64,000 bases of DNA from CAWFXC01 sp963819735 (GTDB taxonomy: Bacteria > Actinomycetota > Acidimicrobiia > IMCC26256 > DASPTH01), in assembly GCA_963819735.1 (NCBI GenBank), contig CAWFXC010000002.1, positions 310,001 to 374,000 on the forward strand, given 5' to 3'. The notes under the pieces were generated by a model that saw only the letters and a list, made by a program, of their open reading frames with translations, was not told the DNA's origin and ran no database searches. Position numbers and translations under genes: made by a program. Of the stretch, positions 50,384 through 59,180 are shown one piece after another (position 1 is the stretch's first letter; the number at the start of each line of letters is the position of its first letter).

Positions 50384-51672
50384 CGCTCGCGGAAGCTCTC
50401 GCTGATCGCGATAAGCGCGCTCTCGAGATCGCTCGCGCCGCCGGGAGGATCGGGCAGCCGCACCGGGCCCCGCTCGCGGCTCGGGAGCAGGATGGTGGCG
50501 GTGCCGGGCGCAGTGACCGTCCCCCGCTGGTTCTCGGCCCGCACTTCGAGGTCGACGGCCGGACGGTCGCCGTCGGCCAGGTACTTGCGCACCACCGTTC
50601 CCCGCAGCCACTGCGTGTCGCCGACGTAATTGAAGCCGCGGTACTCGCACTCGAGCTTCCAGAGCCACGCGTCGTCGCCCATCCACTCGGTGCAGAGGTG
50701 GGTGAGCCAGGTCTCGCGCATCCGGCCGTAGTCGTAGGTGGTCGGATTGCCGGCCCGCCGCGCCCACTCGGGATCCCAGTGGACGCGCTGCAGCACGTCG
50801 GGGATGTTGTAGTCGTCGCGCAGGTAGAAGCGCGGGACGCGGCGACGGTTGCGGGCGCCGAGATCGAGCGGCTTCACGTCGTAGAGACCCATGCCCATGC
50901 CGGCGTGCCAACAGACCATGTCGGTGACGGTGAGCGGTCCCTTCACCATCGGGCCGACTTCGTCGCCCTCTTCGACGTCTTCCCAGAAGCGGGGCTCGGC
51001 GCCCCGGCGGTGCTGCGACGCGTACTGCTCCTCGATCGCGGTGATCTCGTCGTCGGTGTAGGTCTTCAGCTCGATGTTGTCGTACTTCTTCTTCTCCCGC
51101 GCCTTCTTGCGCTCGGTGCGGATCATGAGCCGGTACTGACCGGAGAGCAGGGTGCCGTCGTCGTCGCGGAACACGTTGGCGCTCCACTCGTGGACCGCGC
51201 GCTCGGCGAACTCACTCGGCTTGTCGAGCACGGCCACCAGCGCGTTCCGCCGCCAGATCCGGTGATCGGGACGCAACGGCGCCCACCACTCGCGCGAGCT
51301 GGCCGAGAAGAAAGCGTGCACGCCGCGCAGCGGGTCGCCCTTCATCAGGTCGCGTTGGTCGTCGGCCACCGCGGCGACTTCGTCCTCACCGATGAGCGAG
51401 TCGCCGCCGACCAGTGAAGGTGGCGCGATGAGCCCGCCCCACACCGTCTTCTCCGCGTACTCGGGATCGCACCAGAGCGGGTTGTCGTCGCCGAAGCACT
51501 CGGCGACGTTGCGGAAGGCGTCGCGGTTCGGCTGGTAGTAGTGCGGCTTACGGGTCCACGGCTCGGGCACGCCGATGCGCGCGCGCAGGCGCGCGATGCC
51601 TTCGTCGGTGATGGTGCCGCTCTCCACCTTCTTCTCGGCGCTGGGCGTGTCGGCGCTGCGCGTGTCGGCCAT
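50380..51672 (-). CDS. Double hot-dog MaoC/FAS1-type dehydratase (acyl-CoA hydratase)
   Basis: 430 aa. The N-terminal part YYQPNRDAFRNVAECFGDD, NPLWCDPEYAEKTVWGG and LIAPPSLVGGDSL matches the MaoC-dehydratase N-terminal (FAS1_DH) domain; a second hot-dog region begins RFWEDVEEGDEVGPMVKGPL and TVTDMVCWHAGMGMG. A charged spacer RKKAREKKKYDN separates them. Such proteins hydrate trans-2-enoyl-CoA to the 3R-hydroxy form, matching the R-specific SDR encoded at 39571-40491. The other crotonases of this operon lack hydratase residues, so this protein probably supplies the hydration step. ATG 51672 lies 2 nt after the amidohydrolase stop. Confidence 0.92.
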   Translation of the reverse strand: MADTRSADTPSAEKKVESGTITDEGIARLRARIGVPEPWTRKPHYYQPNRDAFRNVAECFGDDNPLWCDPEYAEKTVWGGLIAPPSLVGGDSLIGEDEVAAVADDQRDLMKGDPLRGVHAFFSASSREWWAPLRPDHRIWRRNALVAVLDKPSEFAERAVHEWSANVFRDDDGTLLSGQYRLMIRTERKKAREKKKYDNIELKTYTDDEITAIEEQYASQHRRGAEPRFWEDVEEGDEVGPMVKGPLTVTDMVCWHAGMGMGLYDVKPLDLGARNRRRVPRFYLRDDYNIPDVLQRVHWDPEWARRAGNPTTYDYGRMRETWLTHLCTEWMGDDAWLWKLECEYRGFNYVGDTQWLRGTVVRKYLADGDRPAVDLEVRAENQRGTVTAPGTATILLPSRERGPVRLPDPPGGASDLESALIAISESFRER

Positions 51673-51674
51673 CG

Positions 51675-52936
51675 TCAGCTCCCGGCGCGGGCGAGTTGCA
51701 GACCGAGCAGCTCGATGGCGTTGTCGCGGGCGATCTTGTCGATCTCCGGCTGCGAGAGGAACCCGAACTGCTCGCGCCGCCGCCTGCCGCGAGTGCGGCC
51801 AGGTGCCGTCCTGGTGCGGGTAGTCGGTCTCGAACATGACGTTGTCGATTCCCGACCAGGTCGAGCATCCCGACGCCGACCGCGTCCTTGAAGAAGCAGC
51901 TGTAGACCTGGCGGTAGTAGTACGTCGACGGCGGCTCCGGGCAGTACCGCTGGCCGTTGCTCCAGCCCGGTGGGTGTCCCAGACGTCGTCGACCCGCTCG
52001 AGCAGGTACGGGATCCAGCCGATCTGGCGCTTCGGCGTACATCAGCTTGCAGGCCCGGGATAGCGGTCGAAGCACGCCGGAGAACAGGAAGTCGGTCATG
52101 CTGGCCGCGCTGTTGCCGAAGATGATCGTGGCGGCGCACCGCTTCGGGCGCGTCCGGCGACGTCTGCGGGGTCTTGGTGCCCGAGCCGATGTGCATGCAC
52201 AGCGACGGTCGCGGTCTCCTCGCAGGCAGCGAAGAACGGGTCCCAGTAGCCGGAGTGCGAGGCTCGGCAGATCGAGGTAGGCGGGCAGCTCGGTGAAGGC
52301 GACGGCGCGCACACCACGTGCGGCGTTGCGCCGGACCTCGGCGGCGGCGAGCTCGACGTCCCACAGCGGGACGAGGCAGAGCGGGATCAGCCGGCCGCCG
52401 CTGCTCGCCGCACCACTCCTCGACCATCCAGTCGTTGTAGGCCCGCACGCACAGCAGCGGCCAGCGTCGCGGTCCTTGCCCCAGAGGAAGATCTGGCCCG
52501 CGAAGCGCGGGTAGTTCGGGTAGCACAGCTGCGCCTGCGACGCCGATTGATGTCCATGTCGGCGAGCCGGTCGGGCAGGCTGCCAGCAGCCGGGGCGCAT
52601 CTCGCTCGTAGGTGATGCCCGCGCATCGTGATCTCGTCGGCCGGGTAGCCGGCCGCGGCGATGAGCCGCTTGAGCGAGTAACGGTGGTCCTCGTAGAACC
52701 ACCACGCGACGTCGGGGCCTTCGGTGCCGGGCTCCTCGATGTAGCGTGCCGCCGTCGAGCTTCGGCGTGCCGGTCGGGTGGTACTCGATGTGCGGTCCGA
52801 CGTCGCGGTACTTGGCCGGCAACCGGCTCGACCACACGTCCGGCGGCTCGACGATGTGAGCGTCGACATCGACGATCGGAGGGATGCGCGCGACCTGCTC
52901 GGGCGTCACCTCGATATCGCTCATGTGCAACGTCAT
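51675..52936 (-). pseudogene. Amidohydrolase-2 family gene broken by a dozen or more single-base insertions
   Basis: Joining pieces from all three minus-strand frames rebuilds a 410-420-aa protein: DVDAHIVEPPDVWSSRLPAK, RYIEEPGTEGPDVAWWFYED, YNDWMVEEWCG, LIPLCLVPLWDVELAAAEV, HSGYWDPFFAACEE, CMHIGSGTKTPQTSPDAPE, ATIIFGNSAASMTDFLFSG, YYRQVYSCFFKDAVGVGMLD, FETDYPHQDGTWPHS and EIDKIARDNAIELLGLQLAR. It is a paralogue of 10432-11712 and has all metal motifs. Every shift is +1, for example at about 52744, 52620 and 51785. Residues between shifts are conserved, so base-calling error is the likely cause; a real pseudogene is the alternative. ATG 52936 follows GGGAG. First gene of the seven-gene unit. 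Confidence 0.85.
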
Positions 52937-52958
52937 GGTCGTGCTCCCAGCGAGAGGC

Positions 52959-52981
52959 ATTGGTATACGGAATAATACAAT
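52959..52981. promoter_or_regulatory. AT-rich divergent promoter/operator region
   Basis: ATTGGTATAC followed by GGAATAATACAAT forms an AT-rich island with an imperfect inverted repeat (ATTG-GTAT / ATACAAT). TACAAT (52976-52981) is a good plus-strand -10 with GAAGGG and GTG 53004 downstream. GGTATACC-like cores are bound by FCD-GntR regulators, so the GntR encoded at 59181-59942 is a candidate binder (inference). Confidence 0.5.
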
Positions 52982-53003
52982 GCCGCCGTCTGAAGGGATC
53001 CCC

Positions 53004-53745
53004 GTGAACGACCAGGTCTACATCCACGAGTTCATCGACATCATCGGGCACAACCGAGCCAACTACATGCACCACATGACGGCCAACTGGAGCCCGATCG
53101 CCCAGGGCCGCGCGCCATCAGCTCTGCTACGGAGTGTGGGGCGTCGTCGGCACGACCGGCGGCTGGCCCGCAGGTCGTCAACCTGTGGGAGGACGACGGG
53201 TTCGACGGCCTCGCCACTCGGCCTCGGTCACGAGACGTCGTCCGCAGCTGCAGGACCAGAAGCTGGCCAAGTGGTGGGCGGAGGCGTCCAACTACCGCCG
53301 GGGCGGCATCGACCGCGTCCTCGTCCCCGCACCGTGGACGCGGACCATCGAGGAGCTCTGCGCCGACGGCGTGCACGGCGACCTCTACGCACACGAGGTG
53401 GCCACGGTCGCGCCGTGGCAGGCCGACGATTTCCTGTCGGCGGTCGCCGACCACGCGGTGCCGGCGCGCGACCCGTTCGGATGGGAGCTCGCCGGCGCGT
53501 TCCGCACCGCACTGCACGACGACTCCGAATGCATCCTGATCTGGGCGATTCCCACATGGGCCCACTGGGCCGAGCTGGAGAAGGCCTTGCTCTCCGACCA
53601 TGGCCTACAGCGCTGGCAGACCCAGTTGCGCGACCGGACCACGTCGTTCGAACGAATCCTCATGAACGACGCGCCCCTCTCCCCCATGAAGCTCGGCCGC
53701 CAACCCTCCCGCGAAGACCGCGTCGAGAACTGGACCGACCTCTAA
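53004..53745 (+). pseudogene. NIPSNAP-like protein gene with several +1 frameshifts
   Basis: Paralogue of 17532-18299. GTG 53004 after GAAGGG begins NDQVYIHEFIDIIGHNRANY; the frame then breaks near 53115, 53168 and twice at 53222-53245, giving in order the recognisable pieces LCYGVWGVVGTTGGW, PQVVNLWEDDGFDGLA, RLGHETSS and LQDQKLAKWWAEASNYRRGG. From there the frame is intact to stop 53745, with HGDLYAHEVATVAPWQADDF as the second repeat strand. About 246 aa after repair. All shifts are single-base insertions within a region where neighbours are affected too. Function unknown; it starts the plus-strand unit with two acyl-CoA dehydrogenases, a crotonase and a ligase. Confidence 0.8.
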
Positions 53746-53798
53746 CTCACCCCGAGTGGACGATTCGGGACCCGCCGGGCAAGATGCGGCGCCGGAGG

Positions 53799-53814
53799 CG
53801 CTCGCCAGCGAGCG
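53799..53814 (+). terminator. Short perfect hairpin after the NIPSNAP-like gene
   Basis: CGCTCGC and GCGAGCG (53799-53805, 53808-53814) form a 7-bp GC stem with a 2-nt loop, 54 nt after the stop. There is no T-run and the loop is too tight for an ordinary terminator, so this could instead be a protein site or nothing. The rest of 53746-53876 shows no gene. Confidence 0.25.
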
Positions 53815-53876
53815 AACGGCCGTAGGCATCCCGGCTGAAGAACGTCGCCGGCCAACCCAGTGAGCGAGCGAAGAAT

Positions 53877-55068
53877 TTGGATCTGCGCGATTCGGAGTCG
53901 GACCGGCACTTTCGCCACGAGGTGCGTGGCTGGCTGGCCGACGCGGTGGCGGATCTCCCGCCCGAGCCCGGCCCCCACGAGTGGGCGGCGCGGCGCGAGT
54001 ACGACGCCCGCTGGCAGCGCACGCTGTTCGACGCCGGGTACGCCGGGATCGACTGGCCGCGTCGAGTTCGGCGGCCGAGGGGCGACCCCCACCGAGCAGC
54101 TGATCTTCCTGGAGGAGTCGGGCCGGGCCGGCGCCCCCGACATCGGGGTCAACTTCGTCGGGCAGGCGCACGCGGGCCCGACGCTCATCGTGGAGGGATC
54201 CGACGCGCAGCGCGCCGCCCATCTGCCCGCCATCCTGCGCGGCGACGAGATCTGGTGCCAGGGGTTCTCCGAGCCCGAGGCAGGTAGCGATCTCGCCGGC
54301 CTGCGCACACGCGCGGTGCTCGACGGCGACGAGTACGTGGTCACCGGCCAGAAGATCTGGACGTCGCGCGCGTCCGTCGCCGACTTCTGCGAGCTGCTGG
54401 TGCGAACCGATCCCGACGCGCCGAAGCGCCGAGGGATCAGCTGGCTCATCATGCCGATGGACCTCCCGGGGATCGAGGTCCGGCCGCTGACCACGATCGA
54501 AGGCGCGGCGGAGTTCGCCGAGCTGTTCCTCGACGAGGTGCGGGTTCCGGCGAGCGGGCTGGTCGGCCGCGAGAACGACGGTTGGCGCGTCACCCAGGTC
54601 ACCTTCAGCTTCGAGCGCGGCACCGGTTTCGTGAGCGAGATGCTGATCGCGATGAAGTTGGTGGAAGAACTCGCACGCACCGCGCAACACGTGACGCGCG
54701 GCTCGGCGACCGCGTGGGACGACGCAGGGATCCGGCGCGACATCGGCGCGGTGGCCGCCGAGCTCGACGCGCTGTGGAACTACACGAGGCGCAACGTCAC
54801 GCGTAGCGCGCGCGGGCTGTTGTCGGCGGAAGGCGGATCGGTGTTCAAGCTGTCGTTCGCCGAGCTCTACCGGCGGCTCGGCGCGCTGGCGATGCGCGTG
54901 CTCGACCGCGCCTCGTTGACACTCGACGACCTCCCCGGGCTGGCCAACAACCGCCTCTCCCTCGGCGCGCTGCATGCGTTCGGCGTGGGCATCGGGGGCG
55001 GCACGACGCAGATCCAACGGAAGATCCTGGCCGAGCAGGTGCTCGGGCTGCCGCGGGAGCCGCGGTAG
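53877..55068 (+). CDS. Acyl-CoA dehydrogenase (one frameshift), first of a pair
   Basis: About 396 aa after removal of one base. The N-terminal part MDLRDSESDRHFRHEVRGWL to GYAGIDWPR is in one frame from TTG 53877, and EFGGRGATPTEQLIFLEESG onward in the next; the extra base is at about 54060. The rest is intact: FSEPEAGSDLAGLRTRAVLD, VTGQKIWTSRASVADFCELL and GGGTTQIQRKILAEQVLGLP. The TTG start is weakly supported by GCGAAG upstream. It ends 2 nt before a second, shorter acyl-CoA dehydrogenase gene, repeating the arrangement seen at 2312-4639. A heterotetrameric partner enzyme is plausible. Confidence 0.9.
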
Positions 55069-55070
55069 CC

Positions 55071-56078
55071 ATGGACTTCGAGGTCAGCGACGACCAGGTC
55101 GCGCTGCAGGAGGGCATCGGCCAGTTCTGCGCCGGTCGCCTCCCACCCGCGGCGGCGCGCCACTTCGGCGAGCCCGGTGGCTTCGACCACGCCGCCTGGG
55201 CGGAGCTGGCCGAGCTCGGCACCTTCGGCATCAATCTCCCCGAGGAGTCCGGCGGCGTGGCGCTCGCCGCCATCGACGCGGTGCTGGTCTACGAGGTGCT
55301 CGGCGCCGGGTTGGTGCCCGGACCGGTGGTGGCCGCCACCCTCGCCGCCGCCGTCCTGCCCGCGGCCGACGCGGCGGCGGTGCTCGCCGGCACGCTCGTT
55401 CCCGCGGTGATCGATCTGCGTTCGGAAACGGGCCACGCCGACTCGCCGCTGCTGGTCGATCACCTGCCCGATGCCGGCGTGCTCCTCGTGATCGCCGACG
55501 ACGGCGTACACGCGGTGGACCCCGCGACCACGAAGGCCGCGCGCGTCGAGGAGGCACTTGACCCGACCGCTTCCGTCGCGCGCGTCGATCATCTGCCCGC
55601 GGGCGACGTGATCGCGGGCCCGGAAGCCGCGGCGCGACTGCGCACGCTCGGGTCCGTGCTCACGTCGGCCCTGCTGATCGGCATCGCGACGGCCACCACG
55701 AAGATCGCGGTCGCCTACGCGAAGGACCGATCGCAATTCGGCCGGCCGATCGGCTCGTTCCAGGGGCTCCAGTTCATGCTGGCCGACGCGCACGCCCGCA
55801 CCGAGATCGCGCGTGCGTCGCTGCACGCCGCGGGACTGACCGTCGACGACCCCGACATCGGCGACATCGAGCGTGCAGTGGCCGGCGCGCGGGTGCTCGC
55901 GGCGCACGCGGCGGTCGACAACGCCGGTACGTGCATCCAGACCCACGGTGGCATCGGCTTCACCTGGGAGTTCGACGCCCACCTCTATCTCAAGCGAGCA
56001 TGGGTCTTGAGCACCGCGTTCGGCACGCCCGACGACGCGGCCGAGATCGTGGCCCGACGACTCGTCGCCGAATCGTGA
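55071..56078 (+). CDS. Short acyl-CoA dehydrogenase, second of the pair
   Basis: 335 aa, about 45 shorter than its partner. It has the N-terminal FEVSDDQVALQEGIGQFCAG and C-terminal YAKDRSQFGRPIGSFQGLQF plus CIQTHGGIGFTWEFDAHLYL, but the middle domain is reduced and has no SEPGAGSD loop, so it may not bind FAD or substrate alone. Such shortened members are found as the beta partner in heteromeric acyl-CoA dehydrogenases. ATG 55071 is 2 nt after the stop of the preceding gene. A crotonase gene follows. Confidence 0.9.
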   Translation: MDFEVSDDQVALQEGIGQFCAGRLPPAAARHFGEPGGFDHAAWAELAELGTFGINLPEESGGVALAAIDAVLVYEVLGAGLVPGPVVAATLAAAVLPAADAAAVLAGTLVPAVIDLRSETGHADSPLLVDHLPDAGVLLVIADDGVHAVDPATTKAARVEEALDPTASVARVDHLPAGDVIAGPEAAARLRTLGSVLTSALLIGIATATTKIAVAYAKDRSQFGRPIGSFQGLQFMLADAHARTEIARASLHAAGLTVDDPDIGDIERAVAGARVLAAHAAVDNAGTCIQTHGGIGFTWEFDAHLYLKRAWVLSTAFGTPDDAAEIVARRLVAES

Positions 56079-56106
56079 CATCCGTTTCCCTCGACCAGGA
56101 GAGCCA

Positions 56107-56931
56107 GTGACCACCGAAGACATCCTCCTCGACATCACCGACGGCGTGGCCCGCATCACGTTGAACCGGCCCGACGCCGGCAACTCCGTGACCCGGGAGC
56201 AGCGGGAGCTGCTCGGGACCTGGCTCACCCGGGCCAACGAGGATCCCTCCATCCGCTGCGTCGTGCTCGGGGCGACCGGTCGCTTCTTCTGCACCGGCGC
56301 CGACCTCAGCGGCCTGGCCGCGGAACAGGCTCCGGCCGACAGTGGGCCGGAAGGTGCGCCCGAGCGCATCGTCGGCGACGCCCGGCGCATGATGCTCACC
56401 GGCGCGATCAGCACCATGAACGCGATCATCGACTGCGAGAAGCCGGTGATCGCGGCGGTGCAGGGAACCGCCGCGGGCATCGGCGCCCACCTCGCGTTCG
56501 CGTGCGACCTCGTGATCGCGTCCGACAACGCCAAGTTCATCGAGGTGTTCGCGCGCCGCGGACTCGCCATCGACGGACTGGGCTCGTGGATGCTCCCGCG
56601 CCTGGTGGGCCTGCAGCGCGCCAAGGAGCTCGTGTTCCTGGCCGACGACATCTCCGCGCAACGTGGGCTCGAGATCGGGCTGGTCACGCGCGTCGTACCG
56701 GCGGCCGAGCTCGATGCGTCGGTTTCCGAACTCGCCCAACGCCTCGCCGACGGCCCGACTCGGGCGCACGCGGTCAACAAGTGGCTGCTCAACCGGTCGC
56801 TCGACCTCGACCGCGCCACCATGGCGCAGGAAGAGGCATGGGTGGTGGAGATCATGTCGGGCACGCTCGACAGCGCGGAGGGAGTCGCCAGCTTCCTCGA
56901 GCGGCGGCCGCCGAAGTTCCGCGGGTTCTGA
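56107..56931 (+). CDS. Crotonase-fold enoyl-CoA hydratase/isomerase family protein
   Basis: 274 aa. FFCTGADLSGLAAE is the first oxyanion motif. VQGTAAGIGAHLAFACDLVI lacks the first hydratase Glu (His present); FIEVFARRGLAIDGLGSWML holds an Asp in the LAIDGLGSW block like PaaG-type isomerases. An isomerase role is favoured, with hydration not excluded. GTG 56107 follows AGGAG. It ends 8 nt before the ADP-forming ligase GTG, so the two are probably co-transcribed. Confidence 0.92.
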   Translation: MTTEDILLDITDGVARITLNRPDAGNSVTREQRELLGTWLTRANEDPSIRCVVLGATGRFFCTGADLSGLAAEQAPADSGPEGAPERIVGDARRMMLTGAISTMNAIIDCEKPVIAAVQGTAAGIGAHLAFACDLVIASDNAKFIEVFARRGLAIDGLGSWMLPRLVGLQRAKELVFLADDISAQRGLEIGLVTRVVPAAELDASVSELAQRLADGPTRAHAVNKWLLNRSLDLDRATMAQEEAWVVEIMSGTLDSAEGVASFLERRPPKFRGF

Positions 56932-56939
56932 GCCTTCCC

Positions 56940-59144
56940 GTGGCGGATCCGTCAGCGGTCGACGTCAGCGGGCGCGCGCTCCGACTCCGCCACCTCGACT
57001 GGCCCCGGCTGTTCGCACCCCGGACCGTCGTCGTGGTCGGCGCCACCGACACCGAAGGCAGTCCGCAACGCGCCCAGTGGACCCAGGTACGCGACCGGAT
57101 GGGGGCGCGCGGCGCGCAGGTGATCCCGGTCCACCCGACGAAGCCGGAGATCCTCGGCACCGCGGCGTTCCCCGATGTGAGCTCGGTGCCCGGCACGATC
57201 GACCTCGCGGTGATCCTGGTGCGGGACCCGCTCCCCGCGCTGGCCGAGTGCAAGGAGCGGGAAGTCGGGTTCGCCATCGTGTTCTCGGCCGGTTTCGGCG
57301 AGGTCGGCACCGCCGAGGGACGCGACGCCGAAGCCCGCCTGGCCGAGCTCGCCGGCGGCTCGATGCGGGTGATCGGGCCGAACACGAACATGAACGTGCT
57401 GGAGCCCTGGCCGCAGGGACTCCCGGGACGGCGGCTCGGCATCATCACGCAATCGGGGTACCAGGGCCGCCCGATCACGCAGGGCCAGGTCCTCGGCATC
57501 GGGATCGAGGCGTGGGCCACCATCGGCAACGAGGCCGACGTCGAGTGGGCCGACTTCGTCGACTACTTCACCCAACTCACCGACGACGGCAGTCTCGACG
57601 ACGATGGCAGTCGTCAAGCGGGCGCGCGTCGACTGGGCGCGCGTCGAGTCGGCGCGATCGCCACCTACGTCGAAGGGTTCAAGAGCGGCCGCACGATGAT
57701 GCTGGCCGCCGACGCGGCGGCCCGCGCCCGGGTGCCCATCGTCTGCGTGAAGATCGGCCGGAGCGACGAAGGCCGGAAGATGGCGCAGGCCCACACCGGA
57801 CACCTCACCGGCGTCGACGCGGTGCACGACGCGGTGTTCGAGCAGTTCGGCGTGATCCGCGTCGACGACCTCGACGAGCTCATCGAGATCTCAGGCATGT
57901 TCTGCCACACCGAGCTCGTACCCGGCGACGGCGGCGTCGCGGTGTACGCGATGTCGGGCGGTACCGCGTCGCACGTGGCCGATCTCTGCGGCGTCGCCGG
58001 CGTGCCGGTGCCCAAGTTCGCGCCCGCCACCGTCGACGCGCTCTCCGAGCTCGTCCCGTGGTACCTGCAGAAGGACAATCCGCTCGACTCCGGCGGCGCG
58101 ATGACGGCGCGGCCCGAGAACCGCACCGTGCTCGAGCTGATGCTCGCCGATCCCAACGTGGAGATGCTGTTCGCACCGATCACCGGCGTCTTCCCCGGCA
58201 TGAGCGACGCGTTGGCCAAGGACCTGATCGAGTTGCACCAACAGGGCACGAAGCCCGTCGTCACGTGTTGGAATTCACCCGTACGCGACGACGCGGCCTA
58301 TCGCGCGCTGTGCGACGCGGGGGTACCGCTCTTCCACTCGTTCCGGAACGCGATCCGGGGCATGCAGGCCCTCGGCCGGTACAGCAGGTTCGTCCGCACG
58401 TACCGCAGCCCGTTCGACCGCATCCCCCGGCGCGCGTCCGCGGCCGCGCCACCGGCGCGCGCGCTCCTCACCTCGGTGTCGGGCGACACCCTCGACGAAG
58501 TCGCGAGCAAGCAACTCCTCGCGTCCTACGGCATCCCGACCGTGGCCGAACACATCGCGACGTCGCCGGCCGAGGCGGTGGCGGCCGCCCGGGCGTTGGG
58601 TCTCCCGGTGGTGATGAAGATCCTGTCCGGCGCGATCGCGCACAAGTCCGATCTCGACCTGGTCGCAGTCGGGGTCGCGACCGAGAGCGCGGTGCGGCAG
58701 ACGTACCGCCGCTTGCTGACTCAGGCCGCCGCGGTCGCGCCCCGCGCCCCGATCGCGGGCGTCGTCGTACAACCGATGGTGCAGGGCGCGGTGACCGAAG
58801 CGATCCTCGGGCTGTCGCACCAACCACCGTTCGGGCCGACGATCACCTACGGCCTCGGTGGCATCTTCACCGAGGTGTTCGAGGACGTCGCCTTCGCGGT
58901 CCCACCGTTCACGAAGGCGCAGGCCCGGGCCGTGATCGAATCGACCCGGGGCGCCGCGCTGCTGCGCGGCGCACGCGGGCGACCGCCCGGCGACATCGGT
59001 GCGCTGGTCGACGCGATCCTCGGCCTCCAGCGGCTCGCGTTCGAGGTCGGCGACGACATCGCCGAACTCGACGTCAACCCACTGATGGTGATGCCCAAGG
59101 GTGCGGGCGTGATCGCGGTCGACGCGCTCGTGATGGCGCGCTGA
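56940..59144 (+). CDS. ADP-forming acyl-CoA ligase (CoA-binding, succinyl-CoA-ligase-like and ATP-grasp domains)
   Basis: 734-aa fused ligase of the NDP-forming acetate-CoA ligase family, making acyl-CoA with ATP to ADP. The N-terminal CoA-binding domain has RTVVVVGATDTEGSPQ; the middle flavodoxin-like domain has SGYQGRPITQGQVLGIGIEA and KIGRSDEGRKMAQAHTGHL, the last with the phosphohistidine-type His in AHTGHL; the C-terminal ATP-grasp part has LLASYGIPTVAEHIATSPAE, GLPVVMKILSGAIAHKSDL and ELDVNPLMVMPKG. An inserted Asp/Ser- then Gly-Ala-Arg-Arg-rich run occupies 57582-57660 and is made of two tandem repeats. Start GTG 56940 has no clear ribosome site. Last gene of the plus-strand unit; it presumably activates or releases that unit's acid. 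Confidence 0.93.
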   Translation: MADPSAVDVSGRALRLRHLDWPRLFAPRTVVVVGATDTEGSPQRAQWTQVRDRMGARGAQVIPVHPTKPEILGTAAFPDVSSVPGTIDLAVILVRDPLPALAECKEREVGFAIVFSAGFGEVGTAEGRDAEARLAELAGGSMRVIGPNTNMNVLEPWPQGLPGRRLGIITQSGYQGRPITQGQVLGIGIEAWATIGNEADVEWADFVDYFTQLTDDGSLDDDGSRQAGARRLGARRVGAIATYVEGFKSGRTMMLAADAAARARVPIVCVKIGRSDEGRKMAQAHTGHLTGVDAVHDAVFEQFGVIRVDDLDELIEISGMFCHTELVPGDGGVAVYAMSGGTASHVADLCGVAGVPVPKFAPATVDALSELVPWYLQKDNPLDSGGAMTARPENRTVLELMLADPNVEMLFAPITGVFPGMSDALAKDLIELHQQGTKPVVTCWNSPVRDDAAYRALCDAGVPLFHSFRNAIRGMQALGRYSRFVRTYRSPFDRIPRRASAAAPPARALLTSVSGDTLDEVASKQLLASYGIPTVAEHIATSPAEAVAAARALGLPVVMKILSGAIAHKSDLDLVAVGVATESAVRQTYRRLLTQAAAVAPRAPIAGVVVQPMVQGAVTEAILGLSHQPPFGPTITYGLGGIFTEVFEDVAFAVPPFTKAQARAVIESTRGAALLRGARGRPPGDIGALVDAILGLQRLAFEVGDDIAELDVNPLMVMPKGAGVIAVDALVMAR

Positions 59145-59180
59145 GCGCGAGCGTCGGCGCGGTGATCGACGGGCGCGGCG

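Noticed and set aside
54867..56864. A 665-codon minus-strand open frame across the acyl-CoA dehydrogenase genes
   Set aside because: Shadow of the plus-strand genes, which have intact family motifs; the antisense protein has low-complexity Arg/Ser/Ala composition.
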